Source: Rhabdophis nuchalis
Taxonomy: Eukaryota > Chordata > Lepidosauria > Squamata > Natricidae
NCBI GenBank assembly: GCA_039707465.1
Contig: CM077645.1
Location: forward strand, 143,283,503-143,347,502
Direction: 5' to 3'
DNA length: 64,000 bases
The notes beneath the pieces are model-generated. The model was not told the DNA's origin, made no database searches, and saw nothing but the letters and a program-made list of their open reading frames with translations. Below are positions 53,247 through 64,000 of this stretch, piece by piece; within the stretch, counting starts at the first letter, position 1; each line of letters opens with the position of its first letter. Made by a program: the position numbers and the translations under genes.

Positions 53247-53817
53247 AGCCACAATGACCCAGTGATTAGAATGTAGTACTGCAGTGTACTTCTGCTAACT
53301 GCTGGCTGCCAGCAATTTGGCAGTTCGAGCCTCACCAGCTCAAGGTTGACTCAGCCTTCCAGCCTTCCGAGGTCAGTAAAATGAGATCCAGGTTTGTTTG
53401 TTTTTGGGGGGAGGGGGGGGGCAATATGCTAACTCTGTAAACTGCTTAGAGAGGGCTGTAAAGCAGGGGTCCCCAACCCCCGGTCCGCGGACCGGTGCCG
53501 GTCCGTGGCTTGATCGGAACCAGGCCGCAGGGCCGGAGAGGAGGAAGGACGGGGCAGCCCCTGGGCGGGGCAGCCCCCGGGGGCAGGAGAGCGCAGGTGT
53601 GGCCGCTCATGCCATTGGGGGCCCTAGAGGGGCAAGTGAGCCGACTCATCCCCCCGCGTGCGCATGCGCCACCTGTTCCCCCTCTCCCCCCCGCTCTTCC
53701 TCTGTGCCGGCCGGTCTGCGGAATTTTCTTTAAAATGAAACCGGTCCCTGGTACAAAAAAGGTTGGGGACCCCTGCTGTAAAGCACTGTGAAGAGGTATA
53801 TAAAGTCTAAGTGCTAT
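53247..53817 (+). mobile_element. SINE-1, interrupted by a hAT MITE
   Basis: The head is GACCCAGTGATTAGAATG with B box GGCAGTTCGAGCCTCACC, which is close to the tRNA consensus. The body is CAAGGTTGACTCAGCCTTCC. After the insertion it resumes with CACTGTGAAGAGGTATATAA and ends GTCTAAGTGCTATTG. Confidence 0.9.
53464..53775. mobile_element. GC-rich hAT MITE, TSD CTGTAAAG
   Basis: It starts CAGGGGTCCCCAACCCCCGG and ends GGTTGGGGACCCCTG. CTGTAAAG is duplicated at 53456-53463 and 53776-53783. The interior is GC- and CpG-rich, with palindromic GGTCCGCGGACCGG at 53481 and GCGTGCGCATGCGCC near 53658. Same termini as the hairpin family but a different body. Non-coding. Confidence 0.95.
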
Positions 53818-54536
53818 TGATATTCTGATGCCCAATGGGCTTTGCAACAGAACGTCTCTTGTCCCAGCATAAAAAGATACAGAATGGCAATCTGCTACAA
53901 CTGCTATGAGCTAGAAGATCCAAGAAAATTAAGTGTAATAACATCAGAAAATGAGGCAAGGTTTTTTTTAACCAGACAAATAAATGTACACATTGATATC
54001 ATTTTCTGTTGCAGTAACGTATAATTGAAGTAAAGAAATTCATTTTTACTCTTCCTAGCTATAATCGGGATTTTTCAGATATAGAGCCCTAATTGATCAT
54101 GATAACTATTTTTGAATTACTTTTCCCAAAGAAAATGAAGGATGAACATTTTACGTAATAATTTAATTAGTACATCCTCAATTTTATGGACTCCCCTACA
54201 GACAGTGGGTACAAAGGGCAACATTTGTATTTTAACCCCCCAAAACAAAGACTGTTGTTAATGCACAGCAATGTAATAGTTGTTTCCATAGCAATGTAAA
54301 CTATTGATGCACTTTACATCACTTCCATCAATTTACTTATTTATGTACTTATTTAAATTCAGGGTGTAAATTGATCCAAATGGTATAATTATGACAATTA
54401 TATAATTATGTAAATGCCATAAATGATGCTAATTATGCAGGTTTCAATTTAATGGACATTCCAATGTATGTACCCATATTGTTCATAAAACTCAAACGTT
54501 ACTTTATACTATGAGGGACTTCTCCAACTTGGTGTC
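53818..54536. other. Unassigned AT-rich sequence
   Basis: Nothing recognised. Confidence 0.5.
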
Positions 54537-54544
54537 CTCCAGAC

Positions 54545-54679
54545 CAGGGGTCTCCAACCTTTGCAACTTTAAGTCTGAAGGACTTCAGCTCCCAGAATTC
54601 TCCAGCCAGCTTTACTGGCTGGAGAAGTCTGGGAGCGGAAGTCCTTCAGACTTAAAGTTGCAAAGGTTGGAGACCCCTG
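54545..54679. mobile_element. hAT-hairpin MITE, TSD CTCCAGAC
   Basis: A 135-bp near-perfect hairpin: CAGGGGTCTCCAACCTTTGC is mirrored by GCAAAGGTTGGAGACCCCTG. The tip is CCAGCCAGCTTTACTGGCTGG. TSD at 54537-54544 and 54680-54687. Confidence 0.95.
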
Positions 54680-54687
54680 CTCCAGAC

Positions 54688-55474
54688 TTCCATTTCCACC
54701 ATCCTTAGCCTGCATATCCCAAAGCTACAGATGAGAGTTGAGGTCCATTACATCTAAGGGCATTGGGCTGGAGAACAGTAGAACAGAATATAATAGGAAT
54801 AAAATAAGGGGGATATTAGTGTTAGTTTTGGTTTTTAATGATAAATGGAGATTACTTCAATAACATCTCTGTGTCACCTTAACAACATCCATTTCTGCAC
54901 TTTTTAAAATGTATTGCTTTGGAATGATTTTTCTGCAAGACATACACACATGGCACGTGTAGTATTTCATATCAATGAATATGAAACATTATTTAGAAGT
55001 ATTCTGTTGTGATAAGATTCAGTGATATCCCAATCTAAGATAACAAGCATCAAGCTCAGTGTGGAAGGTGATATCCTTTTTTTCTATAGTATGCAGATGG
55101 AACATTCCAAAGATGTCCTACAAGCTTCATTTTTGTTCTTCTGATATTAACACTCCTAGATATTACATGCATCGCTAGCTCAACATCTCTAATTGATCTT
55201 AATGACAACAAATAGTAACAATACATCCAGGAAAAGTGAATGTGACTATTAGCTCTTTTGTTGGGAGATTTCTTTTTTCATTATATTCAGTTAATATTGT
55301 AACTGAGTTTGATTACAGTAAAGTAGATTAAGGTTGATGAGATTACTCTGACATAGTAAATGTGGAATCTGAGAAAAGGAATGAAAAATAGAATTGGTAA
55401 AGTTGGATTGGTAGCATGTTTTACTGAATTAGAGGTCCTTCTTGTACTATCTTTTGATAAGATATGGGTACACT
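54688..55474. other. Unassigned sequence
   Basis: Nothing recognised. Confidence 0.5.
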
Positions 55475-55482
55475 CTCTAGAT

Positions 55483-55571
55483 CAGGGGTCCCCAACCTTT
55501 GCAAAGCTGGCTGGAGAAATCTGGGAGCTGAAGTCCTTCAGACTTAAAGTTGCAAAGGTTGGGGACCCCTG
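55483..55571. mobile_element. hAT-hairpin MITE (short), TSD CTCTAGAT
   Basis: An 89-bp element with ends CAGGGGTCCCCAACCTTTGC and GCAAAGGTTGGGGACCCCTG. The left arm lacks about 45 bp that the right arm keeps. TSD at 55475-55482 and 55572-55579. Confidence 0.95.
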
Positions 55572-55579
55572 CTCTAGAT

Positions 55580-57795
55580 CATACTTTTGAACTATAGCAA
55601 ACAACAAAATGTAACCTTTTATCTCAGTATTTGTTAAGTCTTGGCTGTCAGTGTAGATCTTGAAAGACTGAAATCAAAATAATTCTTCATTGTGTTTTGA
55701 CAACAGGAATCAGGTTATCTTATTCCTTCAGAAAATTTACTTTCATTAAGTTGTATCCATTCAATTTTCATGCTCTGACATTAAAAAGAATCCATTACAA
55801 AAAGCATTATTAGTAAAATCCTATGCATATATGTTTAGAAGTAAGACACACACACCCTTAATTCAATGAGTCTCTAGACTTAAGTATGTTTAGAGGGACT
55901 TCATATGGAACAAAAAAGAGATACTTATGGGAATTGAACTTGGCATGCTTTGGGTTGGACACACTTTGTGTGGAAGACAGCTTTAGATAGCTTTCTATTT
56001 TTGAATGCCATTGTTATGGGTTCAGTACATCAGTGAAAATGGGAATCTATTATCCTTATTTATACTATAAGCTGGAAAGTGGTATATTTGAAAGAACATT
56101 TTGCTTAATTAAAAAAAAAAGTTTCTAGAAATTCAGGGCAATGAATTCTACCGAATTTAAGTTTAAAAAGCAACTTCCACAAGCTGTGTTTCAGTTTTGA
56201 TTAAAGATTTACTTCTAAATTCTCATTCAATGAATTATTTGTATTTTATGAGTGGATACTTGGATCCACAAATGCACTGATCCACAAAGATCTGTGATAT
56301 CATTGAAGAATGGGGGCTTAATTTTTTTAACACTCCTTCTTCCTTCTTTTCAAATCTAGCCCTAATATATCTCTAAGTTTCAGTGGAAGGCCATCTGGGA
56401 AATTTGCAAAGGTCCAGTGACTTTCAAGTAACAATGTGATACTCATTCTTTTTAATGGTACTTAGAATGATATTAATGTAGAAGATAACTATATGCAACC
56501 CACCAGAGATCTATTAGTCTTCAGTATACAAGACCAATAGACATCTAACCTACACCAACCCTATAAATCAAATCTAAATAATCAATGTTGCCTTGTAACT
56601 CACTAGATATTTCAACACACTTCAACAAGTGGTTCAGGGAATCTCTCATGATCCCATACATGCCTAGTGAACTGAAGCTGTGATGATCATTTTTTCAACC
56701 AGAACTTGAAATACCATGCAACTGCATGTTTTGCCCTTTGCCAAAAAGATGCCAGTAAAGAGACAAAATGATGCTATTAAAGAGATTCGCCACAAAGCAG
56801 TGTCTCCCAAAGTGTGCCTTTGTTTCTTCCTTTGATATATTTCTTTCTGTTCCCCTCAGCTCAGAATATGGTATCATTCCTTTGTCACAAGAGAATGTGA
56901 ACACATGGAGAACTCAAACAGTACTAATTTATGAGCTCTTTCTCTTACAAGAGAGACAAAAAGTGGGTTAAGGGTGTCAAGATTGCCTTGGATTTGAGCC
57001 CAACACTTCCTGGTAATTATAGTGGTGCCTCTTGTGTGAGTTACAGAAAGAGCACAGAGTGCATATCATGAAAGAACTATGAAGCACTTATTTCTGTCTT
57101 ATATTTCAAGTCAGGAAGACCTCCCAACTAACTGACAAGAAGGGGATAAGTGCAAGACATTCTGTTCTGCCTGATGCAAAGGAGAAAATGAAGTCCTCTG
57201 ATCTTTTCCATATACAGAAGTTGATTGGAACGGTTGCTGAATGTTCCCTCAAGAGTGACACATATGAAAGGACCATATCAATCCAGAAGGCTATAGATAA
57301 CTCTTCCCATTAATTCTTCATTTACAATTCCACCTGATCCCTACTCACACTTCAAATGATGTAGATCTGCAGGGTGACTACGCCGGCAAGTTTAACACAC
57401 CAAGTTAAACTAGTCTGTCAATTTGCCTTGTCAATTCTGTTTCTTAAAAAAACTCAGGTTATTCCCAACCCATTTATCAGGGAATTCACAGATTTTGAAC
57501 AGCTCTTAGCCCCCAAAAATACACTTAATATAAATCTTATTATATTCAACACCAGACAAATTCAATACATAGAGTCAATCCCAATATAGAAAGAACTGTA
57601 TTGCATTTGCCTTGATGTGTTGCCATTAAAATGAAGGTAAAAGTTGAAGAAACCCCAATGTATCGCCACAAATATTGGCTGAATAATATGCACAATGGCT
57701 CATACCCAGTGTGAAGAATTATTCCTGAAAAGCCTCTACCTCGATCGAATCTGAAAGTGTGATTTGATAGAGAACTATTGTTAGAACCTTAGAGA
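55580..57795. other. Unassigned, repeat-poor sequence
   Basis: About 2.2 kb with no recognised gene or transposon. Confidence 0.45.
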
Positions 57796-58602
57796 AGTCC
57801 CAAAGGTGCTTTTTCAGGAGGTAACTGGATTTTTTTGTTTTTTCTTTGACGACATTTTGCTTCTCATTCAAGAAGCTTCTTCAGCTCTGACTGGATGATG
57901 GGGAATGGAAGAATTGAGACTCCTTGCAGACAGCTGGTCATTTGCATTGTAAAAGAATAATTGAAGGATATTGACCATTCTTTCATTTTTTAGGAGCACA
58001 TTATTTTGATCTTGTTCCAACACTTATGTTAAAGGAATGGGGGATAACTGTACTAAAAGAATGTAAATGACCAGCTGCCTGCAATGGGTATAAATCCTTC
58101 CATTTCCCATCAGCCAGTCAGAGCTGAAGAACCTTCTTGGATAAGAAGCAAAAACGTCTTCAAAGAAAAACAAGAAAGTCCCGTTGCCTCTTGAAAAAAA
58201 GCACCTTTGGGACAGCCATGACCTGGATGATTGAGACTCTCCATAGACATTTAACCTTACAGAAGGTATGCAAAGGCTATTAACAAACCATAAATCCAAC
58301 CCAGGAAGATAAAATAGTGTGAGACAGTTAAAATTGTGCTGCCTTGATTCATTTTTGTATAAGAGGGGAGGGAAGAAAATGCAATCAGTCTTTTGAAATT
58401 CTGTTATGAGAGCTTATATCAATAAGAGTTGCTATATTTCTCAAAGAATCTGTTTCTTGACCTCTCTTGAAGGGATGGTACTTTTTCCCACATGTACAGT
58501 TCTTCCTCATTTCTTTGAAGGATAACATAAGTATTGAAACAAGATCAAAATAATGTACTCCAAAAAAAGGAAAGAATGGTCAATTCAATTATACCAATTA
58601 AA
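57796..58602. mobile_element. PLE 3' ends in inverted array, with inverted flank duplication
   Basis: A PLE 3' block on the minus strand (57796-57950) is followed by a flank segment F (57951-58052). A PLE 3' block on the plus strand comes next (58053-58255, with CAGCTGCCTGCAATGGGTAT, ATAAGAAGCAAAAACGTC and GCACCTTTGGGACAGCC). After 240 bp of other sequence there is an inverted copy of F (about 58495-58602). Example pair: TTGACCATTCTTTC at 57974 against GAAAGAATGGTCAA at 58570. Confidence 0.72.
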
Positions 58603-58770
58603 ATTTCTGTACACAGTAACAGCCTATTTGGATACTTTACAGTAATCTAGCTGGCATGTATGAACTGCCCCATCTTCTTTTACCAAGTTATAAATAATTC
58701 CAAATCAGTCTAAACTAGAAAGAAAAAATAAACCACATTGAGTTTTGCACACTTTCATTATTTAACTAGA

Positions 58771-59151
58771 TACAGGTAGTCCTTGAGTTACAACTGTTCA
58801 TTTAGTAGCCTTTCAAAGTTACAACAGCAGTTTAAAAAGTAGCTTATGGTCATTTTTCACACTGTTGCATCATCCCCATGATCATGTGATCAAAATTCAG
58901 ATGCTTGGCAAGCTTGCTCAGGTGTATGACAGTTGCAGTCTTCTGGAGTTATGTGATCTTCTTTAGCGACTTTCCAAGAAGCAAAGTCAATGAGGAAGCC
59001 AGATTGACTTAACAATGGTGTTACTAACCTAAGAATTGCAGTGATTCACTTAACCACTATGGCAAGGAAGGTTATAAAATGGGTCACAACTCACGACTTA
59101 GCAACAGAAATTTTGGGCTCAGTTATGGACATAAGTCAAGTACTATCTATA
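58771..59151 (+). mobile_element. MITE-A copy 4
   Basis: It starts TACAGGTAGTCCTTGAGTTA and ends GTCAAGTACTATCTATA. The interior has GTTCATTTAGTAGC, GCATCATCCCCATGATCATG, GAAGCAAAGTCAATGAGGAA and CACTTAACCACTATGGC, in the family order. Confidence 0.88.
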
Positions 59152-60235
59152 TTTCTATTTCAATACACAGCTGCTTCATCTGGACAACTTTGCATTGTAT
59201 AATATTTTGTACTTCTAACCAGTAGTCAGGAGGACTCCCTGGCAGAATCCCTTTTATGTTCCCCTCTGCCCTGGACATCTGGAAAAGAAATACTTTTATT
59301 ATCTTCTTTTGCATATCTGACTGTTGTGGCCAATTGGTAGTTTGGAAAGTCTACAGACCTCTACTGGCCTGCCGTGCAATCTTCCAGAAATAATTGTGGA
59401 ATTTTGTGAGCACAGTTATAGATTATATATAAATCCTACTCTAATGAATGCCGACATTTAAAATTACATTTATTGTAGCATAGTAGACTTCTGTTGTGTT
59501 AATACAACAATATTGTGGGGGGGCTGTTTTTCAGAACCTTTTAGTGTCATGACACTGTTTGAATGATCCAAATTTCTGTGGTTTAATTTAGAGCTCGGTC
59601 AAATATTTGGGGCATCCTCAGTTTAGTAGATTTTGCAGTCTTTGTTTAACATTTTGTGGATGATCGCGCTGCATCATGCATTTGTGCCCATCCTGTCTAG
59701 GACCAAACTTTTAGGTTAGATGGTATTTTATGTTCTGTCCCTTTACTTAGTATACAAAATGCATTTCACCAGCAAGTTGCAGAACTTGTGGATCTCTCAT
59801 GCAGCATAATTCACGCTTTCAGTGATTGCATTAATTCTCCTTCTCTATAAAGCTCCCATTCTTTGCTTTGTGTTCAGGACATGTAAGAAACGATGCAGCA
59901 AATCTGCAAATGGAACATTTCAATGAAAATTGCTACTCGTTTGTCTTAGAAAGAGTACAAGCAGTACAAGTTGGCCTAACTACCAAAAGCACTCTGAGCC
60001 CAAATGTTTGTGATGTCAATCAGGCAGAAAAATAACTTATTTTTTGTAATGGTGCTTTTTTTGTTTTGTTTTGTTTTGCTGTGGAGAGCATGGCTGACAT
60101 TTCCAGAAAGGTACTACAAATCTATGACATACGTCAGAAAGAATTATAATTTGGCTTAGCAGGGATCTCTCCCTCCCATATCAAATGAGAATGGGAATCG
60201 AGTTCACCAGAGAAATACATTTAAAATGTATTTGC
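59152..60235. other. Unassigned sequence
   Basis: About 1.1 kb with nothing recognised. (TTTTG)n is short at 60062. Confidence 0.5.
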
Positions 60236-60499
60236 CTGGGGGCAGGACAAGAAGCAATGGGTGGAAACTAATCAAGGAGAGAAGCAACTTAGAACTAAGG
60301 AGAAATTTCCTGACAGTTAGAACAATTAACCTCTGGAACAGCTTGCCTCCAGAAGTTGTGAATGCCCCAACCCTGGAAGTCTTTAAAAAGATGTTAGATA
60401 GCCATTTGTCTGAAATGGTATAAGGTTCCTGCCTACGCAGGGGGTTGGACTAGAAGACCTACAAGGTCCCTTCCAATTCTGCTATTGTATTGTATTGTA
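60236..60499 (+). mobile_element. Classic CR1 LINE 3' end
   Basis: The ORF2 C-terminal tail reads TRSNGWKLIKERSNLELRRN, then NLWNSLPPEVVNAPTLEVFK and a stop at 60421-60423. The CR1 3' UTR follows (GGACTAGAAGACCTACAAGG) with an (ATTGT)n tail. Same family as 49818-50345, opposite strand. Confidence 0.93.
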
Positions 60500-61122
60500 A
60501 ATCTAAATTGGCATTTTCTGAAAGCCCATGAAAGGAACTGGGAGAAGCTTTCATTACACAGGAATGTGGAACATACTTTGCTTGTGTAATTCTCAATCCC
60601 TTCTTTTGGTCTCTAATCTTCGGTCCCTGCTGTCTCTGTCCTTTCTTTTCCTCCCTGTGCAAAACTATCCCAACATTGGTGGCTATAAGTATTTTTTACA
60701 ATTAGTCAGGGAGTTCTTGTACAGAACTCTACAAATTACCCGATGTTATGTGTTTGCCTGGCATGATACCTTCTGTGTTTTCCAACTCCCCATGACGTAT
60801 TCTCATTTTGTGTGCTTAAATGCCCAAAGGAAGAAGACAGATTCATCCAGGTAATAAATAAGGTTATCAATGGGAGTCAGAAAATAGCATATGTGGTTAA
60901 TCTGCCTAGTATTACTGTGCTTCCTTGCAATAATAATCACACATTGTCTCCAATGGGGTTTGAAACATTGGTCTGAGGCTGAATAGTTTTCACTACCGGT
61001 GCAGTGACAATATTGAGAAAACATCCTATAAAAAAGATAAAAGGCAACAAACATGCCAATCATTATCCTTAAGAAAAAAATTCATTAGGAAAACTAAAAC
61101 TGTTTGTGATGGTAAGTCATGG
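60500..61122. other. Unassigned sequence
   Basis: A 108-codon frame (60528-60854) shows no family resemblance. Nothing else was seen. Confidence 0.45.
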
Positions 61123-61130
61123 ACCTACAT

Positions 61131-61264
61131 CAGGGATGTCCAAACTTGGGAACTTTAAGACTTGTGGACTTCAACTCCCAGAATTCCCCAGCAAGCATAG
61201 CTGCTGGGGAATTCTGGGAGTTGAAGTCCACAAGTCTTAAAGTTCCCAAGTTTGGACATCCCTG
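61131..61264. mobile_element. hAT-hairpin MITE with perfect 63-bp arms, TSD ACCTACAT
   Basis: The 134-bp element is two 63-bp arms that appear identical as inverted repeats (ends CAGGGATGTCCAAACTTGGG and its complement), with an 8-base loop AGCATAGC. TSD at 61123-61130 and 61265-61272. It is the best preserved of the hairpins. Confidence 0.96.
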
Positions 61265-61272
61265 ACCTACAT

Positions 61273-63847
61273 GGATCTACATTTGCAACTGAGCAGAACA
61301 ATTAGGTTGCAGTACCAGGTCTATGTGCCCAGCTAGGTGGCAGCATCTAACCAAACTTGGCTAGCTCAAAAAGGTAAACAGCTGTAGACCTATTAAAAAC
61401 TTGACCAGAAAACAAGAGAGCTGCAGAAGAAACTGGGAAACTGGAAGAAAAAGAATTCTAAAAGAATCACAAATTCTTCTGTATTATTGCCCATAACTAA
61501 GTGAATTTATCCATGACATATATCAGGCGTTAAGCTTGACAGTTACATGCTCAAATACATTCTAAAGTTTAGGAGAATTTAGCACTTTCCCTATTATCAC
61601 CATATACTCATTTTTTAAATGCACAGAATCTAATGACACTCTGTGATGTCTAATGTGGTTATATTTAAATGAATATAATCAGATTAAAATCTGCAGCCTA
61701 TAACCAGAACTCAGTTATGCTCAAAGAAACAAATAGATCCATATTATACCTGTTTTCTTAGTGGTGAGCACACTAAAAATAACATTTCTTCACAACAATG
61801 CACAGGATGAAATATACGGGAGATGGAATATGACTAATCATTCCCAAAGTCCACAGACAATATTTGGTTTATGATTCCAGAAGTGTCCAAAAGCTATGAC
61901 TGAGATTTCTACATCATCTCCAACTACATAATTTGAGATAATCAATTTTTTCTATGTGGTACATATTCAGTCATATCCTGGCTCTGCTGATATGAGTGAA
62001 ATGTGCCTTTATTTCTAGTCTATTTAGGTCACTGTTTGTATTTTCAGAACAAGAAAATGAACAAAGTCATTTTCTTTGTCCTAGGCATAATCATGTACTT
62101 AAAAAGAGTACCTATCTTAAGACTGGCTTTGAAATAAAATCTAATTTTTGGACTATCCTGTTTCTCAGTTTTGCTAACATCTTGCTTGATGAATAGTTCT
62201 GGATAACTCAAAAATTTGCACCCTCTTTATTGTTTTCTTCTTAATTAAAATACTTTATTACCCAATATGCACTTCAAATTTATTTCAATAATGATGGATG
62301 TTTATACTATATGAAAAGAAACATGCAAATCAAAAGAAGCTGTCACTGTAATAATTGTATATTTATTTAAACCTAACATAATTCTAGCCATGACCCTTAA
62401 GATCATTTCCTTTTGGTTTATCCAATTACGATTTGTTCATTTTTTGCACAGATTGCATCAGCATAGCCACTTATTCTAATATTCCTATCAATTTGAACTG
62501 ACCTAATTATCCAAGGTATTTTCTTGATGATTCAGATTAATGGAGTTTCCCTGCAGTGCAATTGTCGCTTTCAATTGCCCTCTTCCCAAACTGGAGAAGA
62601 TAACACTTTGAAGTATTTTCCAGATCTGTGTTTTTAGTTAATAGTAGCTGAGGATCATTTTCTCCAAATTATATAAGCTGCTGAGTTTCATAAGCTTTTA
62701 AGATATTTTATAAAAACGATGTCTCCTGTTGTTACCACTTTTTGGAGAACATCAGAAATCTAGAAATATTCACTGCTCCAAGGAAACAGATCAGATGAAG
62801 TGGGAATTATAATAATATATTGAAGTTTAATAAGTTCCTTTGTTAGTTATGTCTTCTTCTGAGCTTCTGTATATTACTATACTTCACATCTGGTTTTTCT
62901 TCTGTACTGCCAATCACAAAGTCACTGAGCATTCTGTACCTTTGAATATACTCACTACTTACCAAGTGATTCTGGAATTTTCCTATGTGCCTGCAAGAAT
63001 CTTCTGGTTTACAATTATATCACTGTGGATACTTAGCCAACCTCATTCACTCTCAAATAAATTACATAATCCAACTGCTTTCATTTAATTTAAACTTTAT
63101 GGGGGCTGCTTGCCATAGGACGCATTATTTCTTTGGTTCGTCACTTGCAGGTAAGAAAGGGCAGGCCTAGATAAATAAGGATCCAGTGGCAAACCCCTGT
63201 GGTTAGAGCTAGTGTAGAAGGTTGAAACAAAAACAAAATTTATCCCAGAAGAAGGGACTCTCAAAACCCTTCTGTATTGCTGCCGATAAAATGCTATGCA
63301 TATGTTGATCTCAGATCAAGGAAGTATTTACCTTTATAATCTACTTAAAATGAAGCTGAAAATCAGTTGAAACATCCAGATTAGGGATGCCTATCTTGAG
63401 AACTTCATCCTCCATGCAGCTCCTGAAATTTTTAGCCTAATTTATCCTGCATCTCGGATTTTCGTCTGGTTCACCTTCCTAAACAGTTTTTTTTTCTTTT
63501 GTAAAATTCCAAGCACACAAGAGCTGGTATAAATGTTGCTAAACAGCACCATGAAATTGGTAATAAAAGATTTGGGTACCCGCATTAATTATGCAAATAT
63601 ATCTGCATCAGCTTCCTTGGGAGAACCTTAATAATCTACCTTGCCTTAAATGCACAGATACCTATTATGATTTAATGTCAGAAGTCTAGTCAAAAAGCAG
63701 AGAGAGGCATGTTTTCTCCACAACTTTCACCCACTTACTTTGGACATGTTGAACTGGAGAAATTGTTGTTCATTGCTACCATTTCACTTAAAATGACCAC
63801 TCTTAAAATGATCTTTTCTGTTTTCAAAAGATCTATTGTGTCTTCTT
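61273..63847. other. Unassigned, repeat-poor sequence
   Basis: About 2.6 kb with no recognised gene or transposon. Confidence 0.45.
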
Positions 63848-64000
63848 CAGTGGTGGGGTTCAATTTTTTTTTACTAATGGTTCTATGGGTGTGGCTTGGT
63901 GGATGTGGCATGGCTTGGTGGGCGTGGCTTGGTGGGCATGGCAGGGGAAGGATACTGTAAAATCTCCATTCCCTCCCCACTCCATGGAAAGGTTACTGTA
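63848..64000. mobile_element. hAT-2 MITE, cut by the window edge
   Basis: It starts CAGTGGTGGGGTTCAATTTT and continues with GTGTGGCTTGGTGG and GGGGAAGGATACTGTAAAAT, as in the copy at 27814. The right end and TSD lie outside the window. Confidence 0.88.

Noticed and set aside
53398..53847. Frames of 98-133 codons on both strands
   Set aside because: They translate the GC-rich hAT MITE and SINE; there is no domain and the boundaries fall on repeat junctions.
60528..60854. 108-codon plus-strand frame
   Set aside because: There is no similarity to any family I recognise, composition is biased to Leu/Ser/Phe as in random AT-rich frames, and no splice or regulatory context is visible.

Overview
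This is a stretch of squamate reptile genome, most likely snake. It is AT-rich and repeat-dense, and no intact host gene was recognised. The evidence is the mix of repeats: a recently active L2/CR1-superfamily LINE, BovB/RTE, L1, classic CR1 with (ATTGT)n tails, a CR1-L3 ('Snake1'-like) 3' end with an (ATTCT)n tail, a Penelope-like element (PLE), several tRNA-derived SINEs, and many short hAT and TA-flanked DNA transposons. Everything rests on reading the sequence and on recalled features of these families; no database search was possible. || Layout. 0-9 kb: L2 3' ends, a TA-flanked MITE (MITE-A), and a SINE split by a 1.6 kb DNA transposon that is mostly one 1.2 kb palindrome. 9.5-15.2 kb: a palindromic MITE, then an L1 derivative bounded by a target-site duplication (TSD) that has 5' UTR, ORF1 and poly-A but no ORF2, then a 5'-truncated L1 with a 26-bp TSD. 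15.6-24.4 kb: MITEs, a 450-bp foldback and microsatellites. 24.4-28.9 kb: a decayed L1 carrying L2, BovB and hAT insertions. 30-38.8 kb: SINEs, a PLE GIY-YIG endonuclease relic split by an L2, a CR1-L3 end and another L2. 40.4-41.9 kb: hAT hairpins and a PLE/SINE inverted complex. 46.1-48.8 kb: the one long open frame, 836 codons of L2 ORF2 (partial endonuclease plus complete reverse transcriptase). 49.6-53.8 kb: CR1, a PLE-BovB-L1 nest, and a SINE with a hAT inside. 54.5-64 kb: hAT hairpins, a second PLE inverted complex, MITE-A, CR1, and a hAT cut by the window edge. || Family names used here. SINE-1: head contains CAGTGGTTAGAATGCAGTA. SINE-2: body reads GCTGGGTGACCTTGGGC. SINE-3: a different tRNA-like head. 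MITE-A: ends like CAGGTAGTCCTCGACTTAC. hAT-hairpin: CAGGGGTC...GACCCCTG with 8-bp TSDs. hAT-2: CAGnGGTGGnnTTCA ends. || How it works together. Elements that encode enzymes (L2, L1, BovB, CR1, PLE) are almost all dead fragments. The SINEs and MITEs depend on enzymes encoded elsewhere. Nesting gives relative ages: PLE, the large L1, SINE-1 and MITE-A were targets, while L2, BovB and hAT elements were invaders. The most unusual items are the ORF1-only L1, the giant-palindrome transposon, inverted flank duplications beside two PLEs, and a MITE carrying NRF1-like and YY1-like motifs.
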